From NCBI GenBank assembly GCA_948567375.1, contig OX419762.1, positions 3,230,001 through 3,294,000 on the forward strand: DNA of 64,000 bases, written 5' to 3'. Below, in pieces: positions 22,225 to 34,270 of this stretch. The notes beneath the pieces were generated by a model. That model ran no database searches. It saw only the letters and a program-made list of their open reading frames with translations, and was not told the origin of the DNA. This DNA is from Lunularia cruciata (taxonomy: Eukaryota; Streptophyta; Marchantiopsida; Lunulariales; Lunulariaceae). The number at the start of each line of letters is the position of its first letter. Position 1 is the first letter of the stretch. A program made the translations under genes and the position numbers.

Positions 22225-23270
22225 TCAGCTTAACCTGAGTTGAACTGCAATCAAACCCCCTTCTTCCAAGTCATTTTCACCTGAGGCAATGTTAGATGGG
22301 TCTTTGTCTTTGACCTCTACCTCATAGCATTCCAAATAATTGACTTGGACTTCATCTTTGGAGTCTCTTGAAGACAAAGACAACAAATCTTTGGATTCAT
22401 CTTCATCTTTTGATAAAGTTGTCTCCCCAAGATGGGGTTTCTTCATCCAACTCACCGTCACCAGCTTTTGATCTTTAAACAAGATGTCCTTGAACCTTAA
22501 CTTTTGCTGGTGCCAATCCACAATAACCTGAGCATTGTACAACCAGGGTCTTCCGGTCAAGTGCGGGTGACCAGTTTTGGTTATTGGTTGCAATACAATG
22601 TAGTTTAGCTTGAAGGGCACTCCTCCAATGATTGCAGTAATATTTGACATCATGCACAAAGGTCATCTCCTGGTTTGATCTGCAAATATCAGAATTTGGG
22701 GTGTTGGTTCAAACATCATATATCCCAATCGATAGGCAATGTCTTTTGTCATGACATTCACACCCGACCCCGAATCAAATGGATGTGATCATGCAGCCTA
22801 CAATCTCCATGTCCACTTCAGGAGATCCCAAATCTTCTTGTTCAATATAATAAATTGCATGCCAGACTTTCTTGCTCATCGTCCTTACTTTCTTGAGGGC
22901 TGAACTTAGCGGCTTCTTATACAACTTATTGTCTTCCCTCAGTTGCTTAAATGTCATGTTAGCATTCATAGATGCCAAATCTACCACAATATCATATTGA
23001 GGGACTCTTCCAAATTTCACCTTCTTCACCTTCATCTTCAGGTCCAAAGTCTTTCCTCGTTCAAATTGGACTTTGGAGCGCTTCAAGATGGTGATTAGAG
23101 TATCAGTGGTCTTGACCCAAGATTCTTTGGGTTTGCTTACCTTGACTTGGATCAGATCCTTTACTTTGGATATGATGTCCGCTGCAAACACGGGAGACTT
23201 TGTCTTCTTATCCTCCTCCAAACTCAAATCCTGAGTTCTTTGTACTGCTTTGTTGATTTCTCTCTGCAAA
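22225..23270 (-). pseudogene. Protease region and upstream polyprotein of element E
   Basis: A retropepsin-type ending is visible (GHPHLTGRPWLYNAQVIVDW). Upstream is a charged segment with LDLKMKVKKVKFGRVPQYDI and NANMTFKQLREDNKLYKKPL, as in the gag-protease linker of this lineage. An acidic tail (DEDESKDLLSLSSRDSKDE) separates protease from RT. It is a fossil. Confidence 0.7.
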
Positions 23271-23889
23271 GCTTTAGCTTTAGCTTTTGGTAGAATCTTC
23301 TCCTCCTTAGCAAAAAGAATAGCTTTTGGACATGAAATCTTTCATTTCATGAAGACAAAGAAGTAGTACTTGCTTCTTTGGGGTCATGCTTCTTCTTACC
23401 TGAACGTGTCTCAACCTTCAAAATTTTGAGGTCTGGCCATTCTGAAGAAGTTTGGCTTCTTTAGAAGCCAAACGTCTTTCTTGGGGTTGATTCTCCTCAA
23501 GTGTTATACAATGTACATTTGTATCCCCTTTTGATTAAAGCGCTACACACTCGGCTAGGGTTTGTACATATTTAATAGGTGGCTATGGGTTTGGTGGTTG
23601 CGGGCACTAATTTCTAGTATGATATGATCCTTCACAATTTCCGCACAATGGGATGTACCCATTTGCCGTCTTGGCTCCGAACAGTTTGGAGACCAATGTC
23701 CCATCAAGCCACAATTATAACAAGCACCTCGTGCAACATTTTTGAGGCCTATTTTGGCCGCTCATTGGTGGTCTTCATGGTGAAGCATTGTTGTTGTACT
23801 CCCTTGGTCCATACCTTGGACCTTGATACAATGTGCTTGCCTGAGGTTGTACCTCTTGGGTCTGGTAAACAACCTCATCTTCCTCACTT

Positions 23890-25080
23890 TGGTCCTAACT
23901 TGGAACCCAATCAATTTTTTGCACTAGAAATGCAGTGTGAGTCAAACACTTTGTATTAGCATGGCCAGATTTCCCACACGCAGTGCACCATACATTTGGT
24001 CTGCCAAATGATGGAGGCTTTCTTCGGTCCTTAGCCCCAATCATTTGGATCTTGAAATCTGCAAACTCTTTAATAAGAGTCTTTAGCTTTTGATCCACCT
24101 TATTTACAATCTTCACTGGAGGTGTTATTGGCCTCTTTCCCTACGTCTTTCTATTCTCCTTGGCTTTGGATTTTCTTTGGATTCCAAAGAAGAACTTGAA
24201 GACATGGAGGATTCCTTCAAAGAAGAAGATGTACTGCAAGAAGCTCTTCTTCTAGGCTTCTTGCCTTTCTTCTCTTGATTTCTTTGTGATTGTGAGAGTG
24301 AGCCACCTCATAGCAGACAACATGTTTGAGGACCTTGTCCAAGGAAGTTACATTCCTCTCCCTAGCAAAGATACAAATCTCTAGTGAGAGTTTGCCAAGA
24401 AACCAAGTAATAGCTAGGGCATTGGAGTAACCTATCACACCAGATTGCTTTGGGACACAATTCAAAAGGGCCATGAACCGCTCAGAGTAGTCTCTCAATT
24501 TTTCCTTCTTCCCTCTATCCAAATCATTGAGTGCCACAAAGACACTTGTATTGTAATCAACTTCCCAAAATCATTCCAGGAAGCTATTTTGCAAGTCTAC
24601 CCAATTGGCTGGTGTGAACTCCTTTTGGTTTACATGGGTATACCAGCTCCGGGCTTTCTTTTGGAGCAGACTTGGAAAAATATGCTGTCAGTCCGCAAAT
24701 TCATGTTCCTTGTTGGCAACAAAAATGCCTTCAAATTCTTTGATGAATTTGTTAGGGTCTTTTTCTTGTTCTATCCCCTTCTACTTCTAATAGGCGCGTT
24801 GGGTGATAGGTAACAAAGTCATGGTTCAGCTTAGGGGAATTGGTTGTGGTAAAGTTGAATTTGATGGACCCAATGAACTGGCTGGTATTGACACCATGTT
24901 GATAGCACAGGGGTTCCAATTGGTCAAGTTCAAAGTAGAATCTTTGTTGAAAAATCCTTCTTCTCTGATGGTGTCAACTTTGATTAGAAATGGAGTAAGA
25001 GTTTCAACACTTTCAGTGTGCTCTTGGAAATTCCCTCATGCCAACCAAGGAATTGTTTGTAAGAGATGTTAGCACTCTTC
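23890..25080 (-). pseudogene. gag and zinc knuckle of element E
   Basis: A CCHC zinc knuckle (CTACGKSGHANTKC, about 23,955-24,000) lies downstream of a capsid-like region with KLRDYSERFMALLNCVPKQS and ITWFLGKLSLEICIF (24,217-24,537). The stretch 24,540-25,080 probably continues gag toward its start. It is broken. Confidence 0.75.
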
Positions 25081-25496
25081 TTTTGTTAAAATTTGTGTTG
25101 TCTTTTCACAAATGAATTTCTTTATAAACTCAACTTCTTGTACAACTTTAGGAGAAGTTGGTGTATTGGGTCACAACAAGTATGTTTGCACGCTGGAGTC
25201 CTTCTTCTTCTTGGAAGATGGAGACAAGAAGTAGCCTTGTCACATGCCTTTGGGTTTCTTTTGTTTGAGTTCTTGCAAGGCTTCCTGAACTTTGTGAAGG
25301 AGCTGAAAATCAAATGCCTCCCGTTTGGTTTTATCAAAAGTTAATTGGATCTTTTGGCATTCCTCTTCTTCACAATGCAACATTCATCTTTGAACTCTCT
25401 CTTCTTGTTGTTTAGTTGATAGAGACATTCATATTGGTTCCAAACCCAATTTAAAGTTTGGCTTCATATTCTTCCACTTCTAAGATTTGTATCCTT

Positions 25497-25509
25497 GACA
25501 GTAGCGCCA
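25497..25509 (-). other. Primer-binding site of element E
   Basis: On the minus strand the sequence reads TGGCGCTACTGTCA just inside the LTR. It resembles the TGGCGCC-type primer sites of Tat/Athila-like plant elements rather than the initiator-Met type of B, C and D. Confidence 0.6.
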
Positions 25510-25514
25510 AAAAT

Positions 25515-26300
25515 TGTGTGATAACCCAACAAGTATCACTTTTATGGTAATCAAGTAAATAAAGTTTGTTCCCGCAAAGATACAAGTCAAAAATCTCCAA
25601 ATATGAATCAAAGTAATGAAATCAGTTCTTCTTGGGTTCTTCTTTAATCTCTCACGTGGGAACTACACCCAAAAGAGAGTAACAAGCATTGATTACAGCC
25701 TCATCACAAATGAACACTCACTAATCAAAATTCCATCAAATATTGTCCAAACAATTCTTGATTGTGATTATTCAAATTCCTCCAAAGATGACTACTTCAT
25801 TGCAAAAAGACTTTGCCTCAAAACTATGTTCCACCTCTCCACCAAGAGCACAACTTCCTCAATCTAAATTGCTTTGCATCAACCCTACGCTGCACTCACA
25901 AATGCAGAATACTACCAACACTACAATTCCTCTCAGATCTCTCAAGGTGTTGCTCTGATTACACTTCACTCAGGATCAAACACACAAAAAATGAAAACCA
26001 TGGCTACGGAATCCAACATTCAACAAGCACATTGACTTGCACTTCAGAACTCTCTAAACACTCACAAACACAATCACAAGATTGATACTTGGAATTAAGC
26101 TTAAGCAACTAGCACTAAAATCAACAATTTTCTTTGTCTATCTTCAGAAATTACAAATACTGAACAACATTATATTGCAAATGCCTCCTTAAAATAGGTT
26201 GAGCACTTGATAGTTACTAACAACTATACCATTCTACAACAACTTTTCCAACCTATAGATCCAAAATGACAATGCACCTCTTCATATTTGCCTCTTCAAA
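25515..26300 (-). repeat. 5' LTR of element E
   Basis: On the plus strand it starts TGTGTGATAACCC and is homologous to the inverted fragment at 352-827. The outer end is uncertain because only one full copy is present; homology to the other fragment covers about 25,515-25,990. Confidence 0.65.
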
Positions 26301-26314
26301 TCTCCAATTTGTTA

Positions 26315-28480
26315 CTAATCCGATCCAATGTCAACCTTGACTTTGGCCTCCAAATCTGATGTTCTTTCAAGTATTTCTCCTTCTTTGGGTCTACTCAATT
26401 CCACTCGTAACTCTTTTATTTCTATGATTTCTTCACTAAAAATTACAATTACATTCCTATCTATTCTATCTTTGTTAGTATCTTCTAACGCATTCTTCTT
26501 TAATGTCTTAGGTAATTGATCTGAAGACACCTGAACTCATACTTCACTTACATCGGCCCTCCTGACTAATTGCACTTCACTATAAATTTTATCCAACTCT
26601 ATCCTAACAAGATCTAATTTGAGACACACACATTGTCTCCTACTTCTAACATCTTCCTATCTACACATTCTTGCAAATGAATTAGTAAATTATTCAGCTT
26701 TGTGTCCTTTGCCTTTCTCTTCCTAGTCTCTGTACTAACAATTTCAACTTGTGCAGTCTGGCTTCCCTTTGACTTTTGTGTTGATTATTGCCTATATCTT
26801 GCTTACCACTCCTGCTATGTTGTCGGCTTCTACCACTATCTCAAGCTTCTCCTTCTTTCTTTCTTCTTCCAATTCATTGCAATACATATGCAATTCATCC
26901 TCAAACTCAACCTTCATCTCCTCCTTCTCTTGTTGATTGAATGTAATTTGTTCTTCCACCACTCTCAATAATTCCTGCAATTGATCTTCTTCCCTACCAC
27001 GTTTTGGTAACTCTCACTGCCATGCTTGATCTTTCTTGGTTGCCTTCTTCAAAATTTCCAACTCTTGCTCCACTACTGCCACAATTTCCTTAGAATGTAT
27101 TAGTTCTACTTGCACATTGGTAATGTCTCCCTTCAGCACTTCCACCAAAGTCATCCTCTCTTTTACTTCTTCTTGACTCTTCACTAAATCCTCCCTCATC
27201 ACTTCAAAATACTTACCCCAAAGAATATCCTCCACCCAAAGTTCTTTGGCTTCCATCTCTACTCGTGTTAACTTACTTTTGAACAATGAGGTCTCCACAC
27301 TCCACTTTTCTACTATTGCTAACTCATCTTTCACATTGAGGTTAACACTTGCCATCTTTGCTTTCTTCCACTGCAAAAACATTAACAACAGACATACAAC
27401 CTTTGACAGGTATTCCACTCCATTGCACTTTATGTCATTGGCCAAGACTTCATCGCCCTCTATAGGTAATTATTCTATTGGCACCTTACCCCAAAGTCTC
27501 AATCTTTGTACCTTCAATGTCTTCTCATCCGAGCTCTCCTCTTGCTCTGAGGTGAATTTACTAGGCCCAATGTCGGCTGCATGCACACTTCTCTTCCCCA
27601 TGGCAGTTCTTTGACATACCAAGACTACTTCTTCTTCCTTCTCACACCCTCATTTGATGGTAGACACCTATGGACTTGGCTTCCTTGCATCCACACTCTG
27701 TGTTTGCTGAACCTTTGCCTCACCTTCGCTGCCACTACTCTACTCTTCACTTTGTAGTGTGAACTATTCTTCTCCTCCTGAAGCTTATCCCTTTGACTTA
27801 GTTTCTCCTTCAGACTCCTCCTCTTCTTTTGGAGTTGATTCCTTTTCTTTCACCAACACTGCCTTTGGGTTAGGCTTCTACATCTTTTGCGGCTATACTG
27901 CCACAAGAAAACTTTTAGGTTTAGTTCTCTTTCTTGCCCTGGGGATATCAACTGCTACAATTTTCTCCTTCCCACTCTTCTTGTAGTACTTTTCCCCTTC
28001 TTGCACCTGCTTCATATGAAATTGTTCATCCGCATCCACCTCCTTGCATATATCCGGATAATAAAAGTAAGATTGCATCCGGTTTCTCTCCTCCAAAGTA
28101 AGTATGTTCAGCCCAAAGTAGAAATGAGTTGCAAAGGGCACAAAATAATGTGGTTGCATGTCCATCCTCCAACCCAAAATCATCTGCCCCACTTGTTGAT
28201 GCAAAAATTGTGCCCAATCCATTGCTTCCCCTACAAACATTTGGTGAAAGAACACCACATGTTGCATCGTCACATAGGTGGTTTGCTCTGGCTTGAACAT
28301 TGCCATCATCATGCTAAAAATCCCTCTCTGCTTGGGGTCTCTATAGCTATCCATCTTATACCCATTCTTGGTGCAAGGTCAATTGAAAGAATTCATCACC
28401 TCTACAGTCTCCTCTGAGGCATCACACTTCCAATAGACGGTGTCATCAAGAAAAGAATTTGTGCATGTCATTGATGTTGG
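26315..28480 (-). pseudogene. Coding-like family G, longest copy (G1)
   Basis: The minus strand carries a chain of frames with protein-like composition. From its N-terminal side: DDTVYWKCDASEETVEVM, MAMFKPEQTTYVTMQHVVFF, EAMDWAQFLHQQ, YFVPFATHFYFGLNI, LTLEERNRMQSYFYY, a basic RARKRTKPKS, an acidic KEEEESEGETKSKG near 27,800, then long coiled-coil-like stretches at 27,014-27,445 and 26,792-26,980. The conserved core recurs in G2 (20,613-20,842) and G3 (56,450-57,860). I do not recognise the family. A gag-like protein of a non-autonomous retroelement is one guess; a transposon protein is another. It is broken. Confidence 0.6.
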
Positions 28481-28810
28481 TTTGGTATGAGAGCTAAGTT
28501 CTTGCATTACAGTGGCTTTGGATGTATTTACATTACTGAGTGTTCAAGCATCTTCAAGCCCTAGTGAAGTCTGTAATTCCTTTTATGTTTTTGTAGGCCA
28601 AAGGGTTCCTAAAAAGGTGTATAGACTTTGGAGTCTGTTCAAAATTTTAAAGTTTAAAGCTTTATTCTTTCTTTATTTTTTTTCTTTTTCATGGGCTCGG
28701 GAATTTCCCTGTGTTACAAACACTTGTGCCTAAACTTGTACTACATGGGCCGTGACTAGGTTCATTGGGCCTAGGAGTTACCCTGTTTATGGCCAAACCT
28801 GGGACTATCT
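28481..28810. other. No gene recognised; edge of purine-rich block
   Basis: AT-rich transitional sequence between G1 and the purine-rich repeats. No protein or RNA match is evident. Confidence 0.4.
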
Positions 28811-31800
28811 TACTTCAAGAAGAGTGCCTAAAAGAACATAGAAGATTAAAGAGTTTTTGGTTTCTTTTTAGTAGTGGTTCTAACAAGGCATAGGAGTTTG
28901 AGAATATTTGGAAGGGTTTAAGGAAGAGTTTGGGGAGAAGATCCCAGGGGAACCATGTGACGGGAAGGAAGAAAAAGAAAGGACTAGACAGGAGGAAAAG
29001 GGGATTTTTTAGTTTTGGCAGGCCTGGTCTGTTACATGAAGTGAAGGAAGAGAGAAAATTCAAGGGCAGTAAGGGCTGGACAGGATAGGAAGTGAAGGAA
29101 GAGAGAAAATTCAAGGGCAGTAAGGGCTGGACTGGACAGGAAGTGAAGGAAGAGAGAAAATTCAGTGCAGTAAGGGCTGGACTGGACAAGAGGAAGGAAG
29201 GATTTTTGAGTTTTTGGCTGGCCTGGTTTGTGACAAGAAGTGAGGAGAGAGGAGGATCTTTGAGGGCTTTTTCCCTGAGCAGTGGGAGGAAAAAGGAGAT
29301 TTTTGAAGGATTAGGTCCTGGATTGTGAAATAGAGGGAGGAGTATTTTTTAATTTTGCTGGTGCCTTGAACTGGACTCGATGAATAATGAGGAGCTGAGG
29401 GGAATTTCAAAGGTTTAGGTCCTGGACTGTCAAATAGGGAGAGGAGTATTTTCAAATTTTGCTGGTGCCTTGAACTGGATTGGATGAAGAATGAGGAGCT
29501 GAGGAGATTTTTGAATATTAGTCCCTAGACTATGAAATAGAGGGAGGAGTATTTTTGAATTTTGCTGGTGCCTTGAACTAGACTGGATGAATAATGACAA
29601 GCTAAAGGAGATTTTTGAAGGATTAGGTCATGGACTGTGAAATAGAGGGAGGAGTATTTTTGAATTTTGCTGGTGCCTTGAACTGGACTGGATGAATAAT
29701 GAGGAGCTGAGGGAAATTTTCAAAGGATTAGGTCTTGGATTGTGAGATAGAGGGAGGAGTACTTTTGAAGTTTGCTAATGCCTTGAACTGGACAAGATGA
29801 AAGGTGAAGAGCTGAGGGGATTTTTGAAGAATTAGGTCTTGGATTGTGAGATAGAGGGAGGAGTATTTTCAAAGTTTGCTGATGCTTTGAACTGGACAAG
29901 ATGAAAGGTGAAGAGCTGAGGGAAATTTTGAAGGTTTAGGTCCTAGACTGTGAAATAGGGGGATGAGTATTTTCACATTTTGGTGGTGCCTTGAACTGGA
30001 CTGGATGAAGAATGAGGAGCTGAGGCAAATTTTTGAAGGATTAGGTCTTGGACTGTGAGCAAGAGGGAGGAGTATTTTTGAAGTTTGCTGGTGCCTTGGT
30101 CTGTGACATGAAGAGTGAAGTGTAGGAGAGTATTGTTGAAGGTTTTGCTTGTGTCATGGCTTGTGATAAGATAGGAAGGAAGAGGAAATTTTGAGGGCTA
30201 GCTTTGGCTGTGCAGGAATAAGGAGAGAAATGTTGGGAGGGTTTGGCTTGATCTGAACTGTAGGAAGAGAGTGAAGGGAAAATTTTCAAAGGGCTTGTCA
30301 TGGCCTATGACACGACAGGAGAAAAAGAGGAGGTTTTTTGAGGGTTTTGTTGGCCTGGTCTGTGTCAAGAAAAGGAAGAAGAGAGAAATGCTTCAAAAGG
30401 TTTTTTGGTTGTGACAGGACAAAGGAAGGTGGAGAGAAATGCTTTGAGAGGCCTTTGGGCAGTGACAGGACCAGGGAAAGTGTTAAAAATGCTTTTGGAG
30501 ATCTTGGCCAAGAGGGACAATCAGTAAGGGTTTCGAGTGGACATGGGCTTAAGGAGAAATGCTTGAGGGATTTGGCTCAGCTTGCTGAGTGACAAGAGGA
30601 GAGAAAGAATTTGAGTTGGGTTTTGCTTTGGCTTGGACAAGAGTGCAAGAGAGAAGGAGAAATTCTGGAGGGTTTGTTTCAGCTTGCTGAGGGATAGGAT
30701 GAGAGAAAATAATTTTGAGTTGGGTTTTGCTTTTGCTTGGACAGGAGTGCAAGAAAGAAGGAGAAATTATGGAGGGTTTGTTTCAGCTTGCTAAGTGAAA
30801 GGAGGAAAGAAAAGAATTTTGAGTTAAGGTTGCTCTGGTTGGACAAGAACTGGAGTGAAGTTTTGGAGAGTTGGGCTGCTGAGGAGAGGAGGATCTTTGA
30901 GGGCTTTTACCCTAAGTAGTGAGAGGTAAAAGGAGATTTTCAAAAGATTTTTCCCTAAGCAGTGAGAGGAACTGGAGTGAAGGTTTTGAATTGCCCGGCT
31001 GAGTGACAAGAGGAGAGAAAAGAATTTCAAGTTGGGTTTTGCTTTGGCTTGGACAAGAGTGCAAGAAAGAAGGAGAAATTCTAGAGGGTTTGTTTCAGCT
31101 TGCTTAGTGACAAGAGGAGAGAAAAGAATTTTGAGTTAGGGTTGCTCCGGTTGGACAGGAACTGGAGTGAAGTTTTGGAGAGTTGGGCTGCTGAGGAGAG
31201 AGGAGGATCTTCGAGGGCTTTGCCCTGAGCAGTGAGGTAAAGAAGATTTTCAAAAGATTTTTCCCTAAGTAGTGAGAGGAACTGGAGTGAAGGTTTGGAA
31301 TTGCCCGGCTGAGTGACAAGAGGAGAGAAAAGAATTTTGAGTTGGGTTTTGCTTTGGCTTGGACAGGAGTGCAAGAGAGAAGGAGAAATTCTGGAGGGTT
31401 TGTTTCAACTTGCTGAGTGACAAGAGGAGAGAAAAGAATTTTGAGTTATGGTTGTTCTGGTTGGACAGGAACTGGAGTGAAGTTTTGGAGAGTTGGGCTG
31501 CTGAGGAGAGAGGAGGATCTTTGAGAGCTTTTTCCCTGACCAGTGGGATGGAAAAGGAGATTTTTGAAGGATTTTTGCCCTGAGCAGTGAGAGGAAATGG
31601 AGTGAAGGTTTGGAGTTGCCCTGCTGAGGAGAGAGGAGGATCTTCAAGGGCTTTTGCCCTGAGCAGTAACAAGTGACATGAGGGTTTCTGAACTAGGTTT
31701 GCCTGGCACTGGACATGAGTAAGAAGGAGAGAGGTTTCAAGTTTTGGTGTGACAAGTAAGTGACAGGAGGACAAGAGAAGAAAAGAAGGGTTTCAAGAGA

Positions 31801-32700
31801 ACTGAGAATTATGACAAGACTAGAGGAATTAGGAAATTTTTTGAGAGAGCTTTGGCTGGAGAGCAAGAGAAGGATTTTGAAATAGGAGTGTGCAGGCACT
31901 GAGAGTGGAAGAGAAGGAGAACTTCAAGCAGAACATGCTTTGGGCAAAAGAATAGGGAAACCAAAAGAGGTTTGGGGAAAGGCTGCAGAGAGGAGTCTTT
32001 TGAGAGAGAAGAAGTTGACCTGGATTGAGCTGGAAAAGTTATGCTTCATGAGAGAAAAGGCTGAACTGGTCTGAACTAAGAGAGTCATGCTTCAAGAGGA
32101 TTGAGAGAGCAAGGCATTGAAGGGAGAGAGTTCTCTAGAAGGACAGTGCAAAATTTTGAAAAGTGAAGGTCTGAACAGAAAGAGAGGAATAGTGGAGGAA
32201 CATTTGAGAGAGAAAGGACTTTTCAAAGGTTGGCTTCTGCTCTGGTCTGTGACAAGGACAGTGAAAGGTAGACAGATTTTCAAAGGATTAGGTTGGAAAG
32301 TTAGAAAGGAGAAAAGCTTGGGAGCAAAAGGAGGGTTTTTGCAGGAGGATGTAGGGTTTGCTGAAGAGTTGACATGGAAGAAATCTTGTGAAGGAACACA
32401 GGGGAGTGTGAGGGATTTTGAATGTGCCAAAGTGCTAGTAAGGAGGAAAGTATCAAGGGACTTGGACTGTGATAGGAGGACGGGAAGAAGGAGAAATTTG
32501 AGCAGGAATTTGGACTAGAGACTGTGAGAAGATCAAGAGAGACATTAGGATTCATGAGATGTTTGGAGAGAATGCTCTGCTGAGGACATGACAAGAGAGG
32601 AAGGAATTTATTGAGAGAAATCTGCTAGCTGAGCATGGCAAGAGAGTGAGGAGAGAAATGCCAAAGGTGACAACAACACAAATTTGCATTGATAAGAGGG
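28810..32700 (+). repeat. Purine-rich tandem repeat block
   Basis: For almost 4 kb the plus strand is dominated by G and A, with hardly any CpG. Two repeat scales are visible: about eight imperfect units of roughly 105 bp (29,290-30,110, word GAGGGAGGAGTATTTTTGAA) and about three of roughly 310 bp (30,720-31,660, word GGACAGGAGTGCAAG at 30,738, 31,051 and 31,361). Open stretches on either strand reflect the repeat composition rather than genes. It may be a long LTR or leader of an unidentified element. Confidence 0.75.
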
Positions 32701-32883
32701 GAGAATCACCAAAGGGGATCTGCTGAGCAGCAATCTTGGAATGTCATGCAGAGACCTGGAGATAGGAAGCTAAATACTGTAAGGGATAGGAGTTAGGATC
32801 TAAATACAATGTTTCTTGTTCTGTATATGCTTGATTAGACAATGTGCTTGATGCAAAACTATTCATTCTGAGTTTTGATTCAC

Positions 32884-32917
32884 AAATTTCACAAATTCTT
32901 CAGAATTTGTGAAATTT
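32884..32917. other. Perfect hairpin with 16-bp arms
   Basis: AAATTTCACAAATTCT and AGAATTTGTGAAATTT are exact reverse complements separated by two bases. The hairpin lies about 190 bp past the purine-rich block. Confidence 0.85.
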
Positions 32918-33099
32918 TGGAGAACTCGGTGCGGTGATGGAAGTGACATTCCTTGTGAACAAATGTGTATGTAAAAAAGGATAAGCAAACATTGATAAGA
33001 AAAGAATGAAACTTTGACACTCAGTCCAATCCACAAAAGTGAGTCAGGTCTTTGGACAAAATCCCGGGGTAGAATTGGTTGCATGACCTATGGACTAGT

Positions 33100-34270
33100 C
33101 CACAAATCCCACCAAGTCTGTGCTTTGGCCAGGCCTAACTGTCACAACAAAGACCCCACCTACCTAAGAATGAAAGACTAAGAAAAGAGTCTAGAATGAC
33201 AAATCAAGGATAGTAGCTAGAGAACAAGTAGGAAAAATTAACCTAAAGCTTATGCAAGTATTCATTGACGAGGATCAACACCCTGAATAGTGCCAGACAA
33301 TCTCCCAAGAGAAGCTGCTATCATAAATCCAAAGAACAGAACCAGTGCCAGTCTACGGAAGAACTGCCAAGCCTAAGACAAACAAGACAGCCTAAGCACA
33401 TACAGCTAGGTGCCCAACACAATCTCAAGACCTTACAATCCGCATGACAACGGTGGTACTTCCTACCCCTCTTGCTTCTCCCCTAAAACTAATCTCCAAT
33501 CAACTCAGTCCATCAAGCTGGATTCCCTCTCTTCACTTCATGCTTTGGCCTATCCTGGCAATCACTTGTGGCAATTTCTGCCAAGAACGTGATACAAGGT
33601 CTCACTAACTCATCAATCCTCACCACTACATATAATCTATGCATTGCAAGACCTCTCACCGCACTCTGCTTACTCATTTTTGGAGCCATCATGTGTTTCC
33701 TCACTCTCTTCTTTTGAAAGACCACCCTTGAGATCCTAACCCACTCGTCTTCTTGCAAAGATGCAATTTGCATTACTTTGGGTTGACTCTAAATATGGAC
33801 AAGGTAGCATCTGGACATTGCAATGCTTCCTTGCATAAATCTTGATTTTATAGTCCTTTGCTGATTGGTCATTCTTCAGTTGCTTCTCCACGCCACTCAC
33901 CAATTCTGTGAGGTTGTTTCTTGTCATTGTCAAAAACTTCTTGATCCCGAGGTAATTAATTTCTTCCCATGTACTTTCTTTATTGGCAAACCCCAAAGAA
34001 TTTTGTTATAGGTTCTTTGGATCAGGCTGCACTACCTGATACAAGGTCCTCTTCTTTGCCTTTCTCTCTTGTCCATCTTGGGTCCTTCAGACTTGACCCA
34101 AGGTCGACTTCAAGTTTAGCCCAAACACACGAGTCTTCAAATTTTCCTTCCCATTTAGTCCTCCTTTGGCTTTACCAACATACTTCTTCTTCAAAAATTT
34201 ATGAAAACCATCCAAAACCAAAAAATGTGGGTACCACAATCATGGACCAAAATCTTGAGTGCTTCTAGAT
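33100..34270 (-). pseudogene. Unassigned coding-like fragments
   Basis: The minus strand has protein-like pieces, such as MTRNNLTELVSGVEKQLKN, QEDEWVRISRVVFQKKR, MAPKMSKQSAVRGLAMH and VVRIDELVRPCITFLAE (33,513-33,996). They lie upstream of G1 on the same strand, beyond the purine-rich block, and could be an N-terminal part of G or a separate element. I recognise no domain. It is broken. Confidence 0.4.

Larger units (their letters stand above)
21440..26300 (-). mobile_element. Decayed Ty3/gypsy element E (minus strand)
   Basis: A fossil of a non-chromoviral-looking gypsy lineage. From right to left it has a 5' LTR from 25,515, a primer site like TGGCGCTACTGTCA, gag with a zinc knuckle, protease, and reverse transcriptase ending near 21,500. 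RNase H, integrase and the 3' LTR are not visible, so the element is truncated. The TGGCGC-type primer site and RT wording resemble the Tat/Athila-like side of plant Ty3/gypsy; that placement is inference. It is broken in many places. Confidence 0.8.

Noticed and set aside
30338-31774. Several long open frames in the purine-rich block on both strands
   Set aside because: The repeats lack stop codons by composition. The encoded words (KKEKLWRVCF, SPQQPNSPKL) repeat with the DNA period and look nothing like proteins.
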